A DNA stretch of 64,000 nucleotides from Glaciecola sp964195425. GTDB lineage: Bacteria > Pseudomonadota > Gammaproteobacteria > Enterobacterales > Alteromonadaceae. Position 1 is the first letter of the stretch. The number at the start of each line of letters is the position of its first letter. The stretch is taken from the NCBI GenBank assembly GCA_964195425.1, contig CAXMOM010000058.1:35991-99990 (forward strand). Direction: 5' to 3'. The notes beneath the pieces were generated by a model, which made no database searches, was not told where the DNA came from, and saw only the letters and a list, made by a program, of their open reading frames with translations. Shown in pieces: positions 45,147 to 52,332 of the stretch. The position numbers and the translations under genes are program-made.

Positions 45147-46577
45147 TCATAAATTAAAACAGTATGTTTTTACATCGGTCATTTCTTTAATCGCACTCAT
45201 AACACCCTCTCTCCCAACACCCGATCCTTTTACTCCTCCAAATGGCATTGCATCAATTCGATAATCACTACTGTCATTTATCATCACTCCGCCACAATCC
45301 AATGCATCTGCGAGCTCAAAAGCAACATCAAGGCTGTTAGTAAATACTCCTGCCTGTAAGCCAAAATCTACATCATTCGCTCGTGCAATCGCTTCTTTCT
45401 TATCAGAAAATCGATATAAAATAGTAACCGGACCAAACACTTCTTCTTTGGCTATCACGCATTCATTACTAACATCTGACAAAACCGTAGGCTGGAAAAA
45501 ATTCCCCACTCTTTTTCCACCACTCAGCAAAGTCGCGTTTTTCTCAATAGCATCCTGTACCATTGCCTCTACTTTACGCGCCGCAGCGAGGTTAATCATC
45601 GGGCCCATTTGCGTATGCTCAGAAAGCTTATTCCCCATGGAAATATCCTCTGCACGTTTACAAAACTCTGTTGAAAATGTTTCATATAAATCATCTTGAA
45701 TATAAATTCTTTGAACATGTAAACAGTTTTGACCGGCAGCCGAAAAAGCACCACCGACACATGCCTCCATAGCCATTTCTAAATTTGCATCATTCATGAC
45801 TATTACAGGACAATTACTGCCAAGCTCCATTGACATTTTCTTCAGACCAGCGAGGCCTAAAATTCTTTCACCTACAGTTTTTCCTCCCGTAAACGAAATC
45901 ATATTAATGCGGGGATCTGAAACAATAGTGTCACCTATATCAGCTCCATAGCCTGTAACCAGGTTCAAAACACCTTTTGGTAAAGTGGTTTTATTAAATA
46001 GCTCTACAAGCATTTTGGCCACAAGAGGTGTTTCATGATGAGGCAGCAGTATCACTGAATTTCCTGCGGCTATTGCAGGACCTACTTTATGCGCAACTAA
46101 GTTTAATGGATCATTAAACGGGGTAATTGCAGCAACAATACCTAGGGGTATTCTGCGATAATAGCCAAACCTCGTTTCCGAACCGGAAGCTTGATCAAAA
46201 GCAATTGTTTCGCCAGTTAACCTACGCGCTTCTTCAGCGCTAATGCGTATAGTATTTACACATCGAGAAACTTCTTTTCTAGCCTCACTTATTGTTTTAA
46301 TACCTTCGCGTGAAATCATTTGAGCGAACAGCTCTTTTTCATTTTGTAAATTATCAGCAACTTCATTAAGTACTGACATTCGCATGTTGGCAGAAAGTTT
46401 CTTGGCTTTTTGGGCCCCAAATACCGCTGTCTCAATAACTAATTTCACGTCACCCAATGAGTTATTGGCCACTATTCCAACCAAGCTATCATCCTGTGGG
46501 TTTAATACTTTTATTTGTGACTGCACGCTTTCTATATTTAATTTAGGGGTCGGTGTTTGGCTATGTATGATGCGCAT
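45147..46577 (-). CDS. NAD(P)-dependent aldehyde dehydrogenase
   Basis: This 476 aa aldehyde dehydrogenase oxidises an aldehyde to the acid. The catalytic Cys lies in SAAGQNCLHVQRIY and the Glu in MELGSNCPVIV. The coenzyme motif FTGGKTVGERI and the C-terminal motifs MPFGGVKGSGVGREG are present. I start at the ATG at 46577 (MRIIHSQT) rather than a TTG at 46592. The gene precedes the short homoserine dehydrogenase. Aspartate-4-semialdehyde would be a plausible substrate, giving aspartate, but other small aldehydes are equally possible from sequence alone. Confidence 0.9.
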   Translation of the reverse strand: MRIIHSQTPTPKLNIESVQSQIKVLNPQDDSLVGIVANNSLGDVKLVIETAVFGAQKAKKLSANMRMSVLNEVADNLQNEKELFAQMISREGIKTISEARKEVSRCVNTIRISAEEARRLTGETIAFDQASGSETRFGYYRRIPLGIVAAITPFNDPLNLVAHKVGPAIAAGNSVILLPHHETPLVAKMLVELFNKTTLPKGVLNLVTGYGADIGDTIVSDPRINMISFTGGKTVGERILGLAGLKKMSMELGSNCPVIVMNDANLEMAMEACVGGAFSAAGQNCLHVQRIYIQDDLYETFSTEFCKRAEDISMGNKLSEHTQMGPMINLAAARKVEAMVQDAIEKNATLLSGGKRVGNFFQPTVLSDVSNECVIAKEEVFGPVTILYRFSDKKEAIARANDVDFGLQAGVFTNSLDVAFELADALDCGGVMINDSSDYRIDAMPFGGVKGSGVGREGVMSAIKEMTDVKTYCFNL

Positions 46578-46634
46578 GGAGAAATCTCTCAATTAGTATT
46601 ACAATAAATTAAGAGTATTTTATCCAGATAAACT

Positions 46635-46648
46635 GATTTATATAAATC
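46635..46648. promoter_or_regulatory. 14-bp palindrome, candidate operator
   Basis: GATTTATATAAATC is a perfect palindrome in the gap between the divergent aldehyde dehydrogenase and Lrp/AsnC regulator genes. AT-rich palindromes are usual for Lrp/AsnC proteins, so it is a candidate site for the neighbouring regulator. Confidence 0.45.
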
Positions 46649-46736
46649 TATTTATGGACATTTGATTTCTTTTTAGCGCAGAATTCCATTATTAACGATA
46701 CAATAATATCAGCATGAGGTTAAGGGGAATTTATTA

Positions 46737-47213
46737 ATGAAATTAAGTAAGCACGATCTGAAAATACTGGAATTGCTGCAAATGGATGCAAAAACCAGCA
46801 TAGAAAGACTTTCTGAAGAGGCGGGATTATCAACAGCCAGTATACAACGTCGATTAAAGGCGCTAAGGGATAACAAAGTGATCTCGGAGGAAGTCGCGGT
46901 GATCTCACCTATTTCTGTCAATCAATCAATGACCTTCATTATTTCAGTACAGCTTGATAGAAATTACAGTGATTGTTTTAATTACTTTAAGACCAAAGTA
47001 AAAAACAATATGAATATACAACAATGTTATTACATTACAGGCGAAGCAGATTTCGTGCTAATAGTCACGGCAAAAGACATGGATAACTTTGAAGAATTCA
47101 CGCAATTATTTTTTTTCGGTGATAGCGCCGTAAGACATTTTAAAACGTCTGTTGTTATGGGAAGAACGAAGGTTAGTTTAGCAGTGCCTCTTAACTGTGT
47201 AGATGTAATATAG
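46737..47213 (+). CDS. Lrp/AsnC-family transcriptional regulator
   Basis: This 158 aa protein has an N-terminal winged helix-turn-helix (LSKHDLKILELLQMDAKTSI, then SEEAGLSTASIQRRLKALRD) and a C-terminal RAM/ligand-binding domain (TGEADFVLIVTAKDMDNFEE). Lrp/AsnC proteins respond to amino acids. It is divergent from the aldehyde dehydrogenase-homoserine dehydrogenase pair and probably controls it. A good Shine-Dalgarno (AAGGGGAA) lies upstream. Confidence 0.92.
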   Translation: MKLSKHDLKILELLQMDAKTSIERLSEEAGLSTASIQRRLKALRDNKVISEEVAVISPISVNQSMTFIISVQLDRNYSDCFNYFKTKVKNNMNIQQCYYITGEADFVLIVTAKDMDNFEEFTQLFFFGDSAVRHFKTSVVMGRTKVSLAVPLNCVDVI

Positions 47214-47635
47214 AACTTTATATTAGAGGGGTCTAAAGGTACTGGCAAACTAACTATTTCCAATCGAAAACTCACTGATTAACTGTCCCTAAATCAGCAC
47301 TACTCTTCGCCCAAGACGCAAGAACACGCAGGTGAAAATATCGATATCATTCCGCTTAGACCCGATATCGTAACACATAGAGTCGATGTTGGAACCACAC
47401 GGCGTACTGGAGGGCTGTTATGACCTTTCAAAGCATTTGTGAACTGTATGGCATGTTCATAGCTTTACAGTCAAATAAAGTGTCAAGATCATGCCCCCTG
47501 TCACCGGCAATGTATTTAATGGTCATAAATGGCTGTGAGTTCAATAGGGAACCACTAATATCGCCTATGGACTTTAAGAAGACGTTAATTCGAGCTTTTT
47601 ATAATGACATGAAGTTACTAAAAACACCGCCAAAG
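47214..47635. other. Gene-poor stretch at the left of the accessory island
   Basis: No gene of known type is seen in these 422 bp. An open frame of 96 codons on the plus strand (47420-47710) lacks a ribosome site and any recognised domain and overlaps the rof 3' end. It contains the first copy of the diverged 48-bp repeat (47576-47623). Another open frame ends around 47420 with no start. Both look like relics of coding sequence. Confidence 0.4.
47576..47623 (+). repeat. Diverged 48-bp direct repeat, copy 1
   Basis: This stretch matches 49518-49565 at 38 of 48 positions without gaps, including the 13-bp identical core GACGTTAATTCGA and the end TACTAAAA. Differences respect codon phase: translated, the two give KKTLIRAFYNDMKLLK and KRTLIRLINNASKVLK. 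This suggests both are remnants of the same ancestral coding sequence, perhaps from a mobile or duplicated gene. Confidence 0.55.
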
Positions 47636-47890
47636 TCACTGCATCATAAACGTTATTTTTTTAAAGTGGGGGTTAGGCTGATCTGCCGACATTGTTTTCA
47701 TTTCGCTTAACACCACTACGGTGCTCTCGCCCGCGCTAGTAAGCAGTTTTATACACTCTTTACGCTTACTGTCTATAAGTGTCGTCATCGCCTTACCGCT
47801 AATTATTCCCCCGTTTTTGGCAGTAAAGGTTACCGACATCTTATACATACAAGCTAATTCTATGTAGTCATAAGCATTACAATCTAGCAT
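47636..47890 (-). CDS. rof: Rho-binding antiterminator (Rof/YaeO family)
   Basis: This 84 aa protein carries the Rof signature DCNAYDYIELACMY and the end SADQPNPHFKKITF. Rof binds Rho and inhibits termination. I start at ATG 47890, preceded by GAGAGGA 6 nt upstream. An in-frame start at 47944 would add 18 residues absent from the family. It lies in a gene-poor island 77 bp downstream of msrA on the same strand. Family recognition comes from memory of the Rof pattern. Confidence 0.82.
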   Translation of the reverse strand: MLDCNAYDYIELACMYKMSVTFTAKNGGIISGKAMTTLIDSKRKECIKLLTSAGESTVVVLSEMKTMSADQPNPHFKKITFMMQ

Positions 47891-47967
47891 GACGGTTCCT
47901 CTCATTTTAATTGACTCGTAAATTTCCTTCGCCACCTCAGGCAAGCAACTAGCTAAAGCTCTGTAGG

Positions 47968-48522
47968 CTATTTTTCCTCGTTAAGAAATGAGATCTTGTC
48001 TTGATCAACATGTCCCTTGAAACGAGCTAAAAGTAGCATTAGCTTAGGTTGAATGTAGGTCTCACAAAACGGTCTGTTAGGCCCTGAATAATAGTAGTCT
48101 TTAAATTCAATTTTATTTTCTTTGAATTGTTCAAAAGGATAAATTTTGGTCACTAAACGTTTATCAAAATTGACTTTAAGCGCATTTAAAATATCGGTTG
48201 ATTGTGCAGATTGTTTGTCAGTATATGTGTAGATTGCGGAACGATATTTACCCCGCATAGAATGATTTGAGGTGCTTGCATGGGTATAAAGGTGAATTTC
48301 AATCAAGTCTGCCAATGTAATCACTCCCGGATCATAAATCACTTCGATTGCTTCTGAGAAGTCATCATTAGTGCCGTTTGATGCAATCCAACCTTGATCC
48401 ACATGACTAACGCCAAGAAGTGAATTAAAAACACCCTCCGTACACCAATGGCAGCCGCCGCCTAAACCTATTTTATTTAGTGACGTTGTCATGTCTATAT
48501 CATCAAATTCATTGGTATCCAT
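47968..48522 (-). CDS. Peptide methionine sulfoxide reductase (MsrA-like variant)
   Basis: This 184 aa protein reduces methionine-S-sulfoxide. The catalytic Cys is in GLGGGCHWCTEGVFNSLLGV, a CHWC variant of the usual GCFWG. The DGQGND-type and HDPTS-type loops read DQGWIASNGTND and HTHAST-like YTHASTSNHS. It is a divergent MsrA with an extra cysteine in the active motif, a form I recall from other marine bacteria. It sits between rof and a ParD antitoxin in the island. Confidence 0.8.
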   Translation of the reverse strand: MDTNEFDDIDMTTSLNKIGLGGGCHWCTEGVFNSLLGVSHVDQGWIASNGTNDDFSEAIEVIYDPGVITLADLIEIHLYTHASTSNHSMRGKYRSAIYTYTDKQSAQSTDILNALKVNFDKRLVTKIYPFEQFKENKIEFKDYYYSGPNRPFCETYIQPKLMLLLARFKGHVDQDKISFLNEEK

Positions 48523-48822
48523 ATTCGTTCACCATAGGTACTGTGCGCTTAGCGGCAGGAAACACCGAAGCCTTTTCATTGTCTATTCGTCGTTCTCAAA
48601 TCATGTATCTGAAAGTAAATGCGTAACTTTGTTGATAGATAGCAAGAGCTTTAAGCCTCAAGGTGATTATCAGACCCTATAAGGGACTACTTTCTTTCAA
48701 ATATAACGCTAATGTAAGTAGCCCTCATTACTAAAATGCTACAGGCGGAGAAGACAACGTTTTTGATATCGCTATTAAACGATATCGCATCGACTATAAT
48801 TGATAGGCCTAAACCCATTTAG
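48523..48822. other. Intergenic stretch upstream of msrA
   Basis: No gene or convincing structured element was seen in these 300 bp. The reading frames are short and shadow-like. It joins the msrA start region to the broken parE remnant. Confidence 0.3.
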
Positions 48823-49023
48823 CTACTGCTTCGGTGTTAATTTGCATCCAAAACTGCAAATTAACACAAGACCATCGAATGGATCATCAGCACCGCTTTG
48901 CATACCTTGTCTTAGCTGTTCAAGATAAAGTCTAATGTGTACTTCACCAAACTTTTTAAAAGATTAGTATTTTATATTTTTTAAGCTTTTCTGTGCCTGA
49001 GGTGAAAAAACATATTTACCCAT
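48823..49023 (-). pseudogene. parE: Broken ParE-family toxin gene
   Basis: Downstream of parD the frame reads MGKYVFSPQAQKSLKNIKY, then a stop TAA at codon 20 (48964-48966), then resumes as FGEVHIRLYLEQLRQGMQS and ADDPFDGL before TAG at 48823. The pattern matches the ParE N-terminal half. The start overlaps the parD end by 8 nt, as in active parDE operons. The C-terminal half, normally carrying the toxin core, is missing, so it cannot make a functional toxin. Confidence 0.75.
48834..48867. repeat. 13-bp inverted repeat in the parE remnant tail
   Basis: GTGTTAATTTGCA (48834-48846) and TGCAAATTAACAC (48855-48867) are perfect inverted repeats with an 8-nt spacer. The stem overlaps the truncated parE 3' end. 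It could mark a deletion junction or be a simple hairpin. There is no U-tract. Confidence 0.5.
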
Positions 49024-49255
49024 TTATCAGTCCATTCATAAACTGTTCGCCGTCAAGACTTTGACCATTATCTAACTCAGTCTCTCCCAAAGCCAACACA
49101 AATTTCAATCTATCTAACTTGATCGCGTTTTCTTCTAAGAGTCTCAAACCTGCTCTAATCGCTTCACTAGTTGACTCGTATCGACCTTGGGTTATTTTTT
49201 CACTGACAAAGCCTTCAAAATGCTCACCCAACACAACACTTATATTTCTCACCAT
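49016..49255 (-). CDS. parD: ParD-family antitoxin (ribbon-helix-helix)
   Basis: This 79 aa protein (from the ATG at 49255, MVRNISVVLGEHFEGFV) has the ribbon-helix-helix DNA-binding N terminus and the motif YESTSEAIRAGLRLLEE, typical of ParD/CC2985-type antitoxins. A TTG-started frame at 49267 adds 4 residues. The partner toxin gene downstream is broken, so this antitoxin is orphaned, and may persist as a repressor of its own promoter or by chance. Confidence 0.82.
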   Translation of the reverse strand: MVRNISVVLGEHFEGFVSEKITQGRYESTSEAIRAGLRLLEENAIKLDRLKFVLALGETELDNGQSLDGEQFMNGLING

Positions 49256-49468
49256 CGTTAAATCCAAATCATTGGTGTATTATTTAAAAATACAGTTAAT
49301 CTTATGAAGCCGTCAAGTCCAAGAAAATAGAAATTTGTTGTACGAAAAACATTTGCTAACGTCTCATAAGGACCTATTGTGATCACTAGCCACTGCTCAG
49401 GTCATTACTGGTTAATAGCTTGTATTTAAAGATATTAGAATCGTCACTAGGCATTGAAACGCTGAGGC

Positions 49469-49523
49469 CTCTTTGAACTCAGGGTAATGCCGCTCGACCA
49501 GTTGAACTAACAAACCAAAGAGG
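49469..49523 (-). other. tRNA-like relic
   Basis: On the minus strand the stretch starts with CCTCTTTG and ends with CAAAGAGG, a perfect 8-bp pairing. In between, TTAGTTCAACTGGTCGAGCG strongly recalls a tRNA D-arm (TTAGCTCAGTTGGTAGAGCG). No anticodon arm or T-arm consensus can be completed, so it is not a functional tRNA. It may be a remnant of an attachment site or of tRNA-derived sequence. Confidence 0.3.
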
Positions 49524-49565
49524 ACGTTAATTCGACTTATTAACAATGCCTCGAAGGTACTAAAA
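49518..49565 (+). repeat. Diverged 48-bp direct repeat, copy 2
   Basis: This is the partner of 47576-47623, 1942 bp apart, same orientation, 38 of 48 positions equal. Together they bracket rof, msrA, parD and the parE remnant. Confidence 0.55.
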
Positions 49566-49789
49566 ATGCTTTCATAAATTACTATTAGCTACGCCGGGAA
49601 TGTTTTCGAATTTGTCTTTTTGGAAGTGAAATAAAATCAAACCTTCGTGGAAAAATTTAAGGTTATTAATACGTTGTTTCATGGGGATAATGAAAAGAGA
49701 TTTAGTTAATCTAGGTCACTTATTCTGTATCAGCACATGCAATGCGGTTTTTTGAGGATCTGTGACAAACTATTTAAAACACTGCTTAG

Positions 49790-49980
49790 TTCAACTATTC
49801 TCAATTATGCTGAACTGCGCCCAACTATGTTAGACAATGATTAAATACGTTTTATTATGGCTAGCTATGCGGGATGTACAAAACCACAAGAAACTTTTGT
49901 AAATTACGCTACTATTTACTTTGAAAACGCATAACTATGCCGGACTATGCGAAACTGCGACTAACGATACTAAACTATGA
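49790..49980. repeat. Tract of short AACTATGC-like repeats
   Basis: About nine imperfect units of the form (A/G)ACTATGC, AACTGCG or close variants occur in 190 bp, for example AACTATGTTAG (49822), AGCTATGCGGG (49863), AACTATGCCGG (49932) and GACTATGCGAAAC (49942). The spacing is irregular. The function is unknown. It ends just downstream of the PLP enzyme's stop codon. Confidence 0.5.
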
Positions 49981-49995
49981 ATAAATCATTACTTC

Positions 49996-51243
49996 TTACA
50001 CTTTAGGTAAGGCATTACGGATATCAGTAATAATATCATTTGCATCTTCTATTCCTACCGACAAACGAATCATGGTGTCCGAAATTCCCATTTGAGCTCT
50101 TTTTTGCGGACCATTTTCGTGGAAGATGGTGGTGGCAACTGGCAACGCAAGTGTGCGCGTATCGCCTAAATGCGTCGCAATTAGGATTAACTCAAATCGA
50201 TTTAAAAATGCTCGCATATCTATGTTTGAACTTATCTCGAAACTGAGTATACCGCCAAACCCGGCCTTATTGGCGAACAACGTTTTAGCTAGACTATGTT
50301 GCGGATGATTGGCTAAACCTGGGTAATTGACCTTCGTTATATAGTCGTTATGCGATAAATAATTAGCGATCGCCAATGCATTCCCACTGGTTTTTTGCAT
50401 CCGCATAGACAATGTTTCAAGGCCAATTGAGACCAGATGTGCAGACTGAGGCGCTAGCGTCGCGCCGATATCACGCAGGCCTTTTTTGCGAATTTGCACA
50501 GTTCCCCACATCTCAGGATCCGCATTTTTATAAAAATCATCTATATTGGAGTAAGTTGACCAATCAAAATTACCTAAATCAATGACGGCGCCGCCCAATA
50601 CGTTACCATGCCCTGCCACATACTTTGTCAGTGATGTAGTGAGTAAACTTGCCTTAACTGAATTTCCGTCAAACATCACGCAAGGTGACATTGTATTATC
50701 AACCACAAAAAGGAGATTGTGTTTTTCACAACAATCACCTATGACATACAGATCGGCTATTTGTGTGCCAGGGTTGGCGATGGTTTCACAAAAGACTATT
50801 TTTGTATTGCCCTTAATTGCACCGACCACATTGCTTGCATCGCTTATATCGACATACTCTACGTCTATTGAAAACAGCTGTAGATTGTCAAAAAAACTGC
50901 GGGTATTGCCAAACAAATATTGGCTTACAATAATGTGGTCCCCTGCCCGCAATAGTGAGAAAAACGTTGCACTAATTGCAGCCATACCTGTTGCAAAAAC
51001 AGTAGCTGCGATACCACCGTCGAGTTCACTCAAAATGTTTTGCAGCGAAACCGCAGAGCTCGAAGAACTTCTTGAATACACATGGCCTGCTTTTTTACCC
51101 TGAAAAACAGCTTCTAAATCGGCGACATCTTCAAAATCAAATAACACTGAATTATTTGTTGCTTCATGCACAGCGCCAAATTGGGGCGCATTCAATTTAC
51201 GATCGGCATGCACCAGCTTAGTGGCTTGTTGAATTTTTTTCAC
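49996..51243 (-). CDS. Cys/Met metabolism PLP-dependent enzyme
   Basis: This 415 aa fold-type I enzyme belongs to the cystathionine gamma-synthase/methionine gamma-lyase/O-acetylhomoserine sulfhydrylase family. PLP Lys207 lies in TTSLTKYVAGHGN. FATGMAAISATFFSLL and the VVDNTMSPCVM (Asp182) stretch are typical. Substrate cannot be fixed from sequence: an acyl-homoserine transferase or a gamma-lyase are both possible. It lies near the homoserine dehydrogenase unit, separated by the island. The frame starts at the ATG at 51243 (MKKIQQATKLVHA). Confidence 0.87.
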   Translation of the reverse strand: MKKIQQATKLVHADRKLNAPQFGAVHEATNNSVLFDFEDVADLEAVFQGKKAGHVYSRSSSSSAVSLQNILSELDGGIAATVFATGMAAISATFFSLLRAGDHIIVSQYLFGNTRSFFDNLQLFSIDVEYVDISDASNVVGAIKGNTKIVFCETIANPGTQIADLYVIGDCCEKHNLLFVVDNTMSPCVMFDGNSVKASLLTTSLTKYVAGHGNVLGGAVIDLGNFDWSTYSNIDDFYKNADPEMWGTVQIRKKGLRDIGATLAPQSAHLVSIGLETLSMRMQKTSGNALAIANYLSHNDYITKVNYPGLANHPQHSLAKTLFANKAGFGGILSFEISSNIDMRAFLNRFELILIATHLGDTRTLALPVATTIFHENGPQKRAQMGISDTMIRLSVGIEDANDIITDIRNALPKV

Positions 51244-51446
51244 GTATGGAGTCCTGTGTTCTTAGCCATGTGTTCTTTATCATGTGCTCTGGGTTATTTG
51301 CAGTGGCTGTGGCAACCTTTTCCCAATATTAACATATAAAAGTGGTTTATTTATTTGATGTTACGATAACAAATCACTATGGTATAGACCGAATTTGTGT
51401 CGAAGAACTCGATACATAAGATGTAAAGGTATTTAGCTAGCCCTAT

Positions 51447-52217
51447 ATGTGTATTTTATTTATTGCTGTAAAACAGCATCCCTTATATCCCCTCATCATA
51501 GCGGCAAACCGCGATGAGTTTCATCTGCGCCCAACGCAAACCTCACACTTTTGGCCTAAACAAGACGATATTCTTGCTGGCAAGGATTTGCTCGCTGGTG
51601 GTACTTGGATGGGAATTAACAAAAAAGGTGATTTAGCAGCGCTTACAAATATTCGAGCGCCTGGTAAAGAACGAGAAAATGCCCTTAGCCGCGGCGAGTT
51701 AGTCACTAATTTTTTATTGCCTTCTACTAATAAGGGCGACTATTTAAATAATCTCAAAAATTCTCATTTTGATTATAACGGCTATAACTTATTGTTTGGT
51801 AACATTACGCAGTTGCAAGTATACAATAGCTTCGACAATACCTCTTTTGAACTCGAAGAAGGCGTATATGGATTGTCAAATGCCAGTTTAGACAGTCCTT
51901 GGCCCAAGCTAGATGTGGGTAAAAGTGCCCTTGCACACTACTGTCAACATGCTGGAAAAGTAAGCTTTGAACATCTATTTGAGCTGCTTGGCAACAGTTC
52001 ACCCGCTAATGACGAAGACCTGCCCGATACAGGTATTCCCATCGAATGGGAAAAAATGCTGTCCTCCATTTTCATTCAAAGCCCCGATTACGGCACCCGC
52101 TCAAGTACGGTGTTATTGATTGATAATGATCAGCAAGTTTATTGGGAAGAAAGAACGTTTTCAGTAGCCGGCGAATGCACCGATACAACTGTGCATAAGT
52201 TTGCAATACAACCATAA
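51447..52217 (+). CDS. NRDE/TANGO2-family protein
   Basis: This 256 aa protein has the N-terminal MCILFIAVKQHP with the invariant Cys2 and the NRDE motif in AANRDEFHLRPT, then TWMGINKKGDLAALTNIR. The family (TANGO2 in eukaryotes, linked to haem handling or Golgi function) has an Ntn-hydrolase-like fold. The bacterial role is unknown. The gene stands alone upstream of the aromatic aminotransferase. Confidence 0.88.
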   Translation: MCILFIAVKQHPLYPLIIAANRDEFHLRPTQTSHFWPKQDDILAGKDLLAGGTWMGINKKGDLAALTNIRAPGKERENALSRGELVTNFLLPSTNKGDYLNNLKNSHFDYNGYNLLFGNITQLQVYNSFDNTSFELEEGVYGLSNASLDSPWPKLDVGKSALAHYCQHAGKVSFEHLFELLGNSSPANDEDLPDTGIPIEWEKMLSSIFIQSPDYGTRSSTVLLIDNDQQVYWEERTFSVAGECTDTTVHKFAIQP

Positions 52218-52332
52218 GCAGTAACAATAAGCGTTTTATTTATCGAATACCGATTTTTTACTCGAAATCTGGGTAAATATTGGCATAATGACAGCCACTA
52301 ATTTGTTATTGTCAATTTAAGGATTTTTCTTC

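Larger units (their letters stand above)
49256..49995. other. Non-coding island segment with relic signals
   Basis: No gene is visible in these 740 bp. It holds a tRNA-like relic (49469-49523), the second copy of the diverged 48-bp repeat (49518-49565) and a tract rich in short AACTATGC-like repeats (49790-49980). Such clutter is typical of decayed mobile-element insertion sites. Confidence 0.5.

Noticed and set aside
47420..47710. A 96-codon plus-strand gene
   Set aside because: No ribosome site, no recognised domain, overlaps the better-supported rof gene on the other strand and contains a repeat copy. It is listed only as a relic.
48834..48867. Integron attC site
   Set aside because: The inverted repeat lacks the GTTRRRY/RYYYAAC core pairs, and no integrase or cassette array is present.
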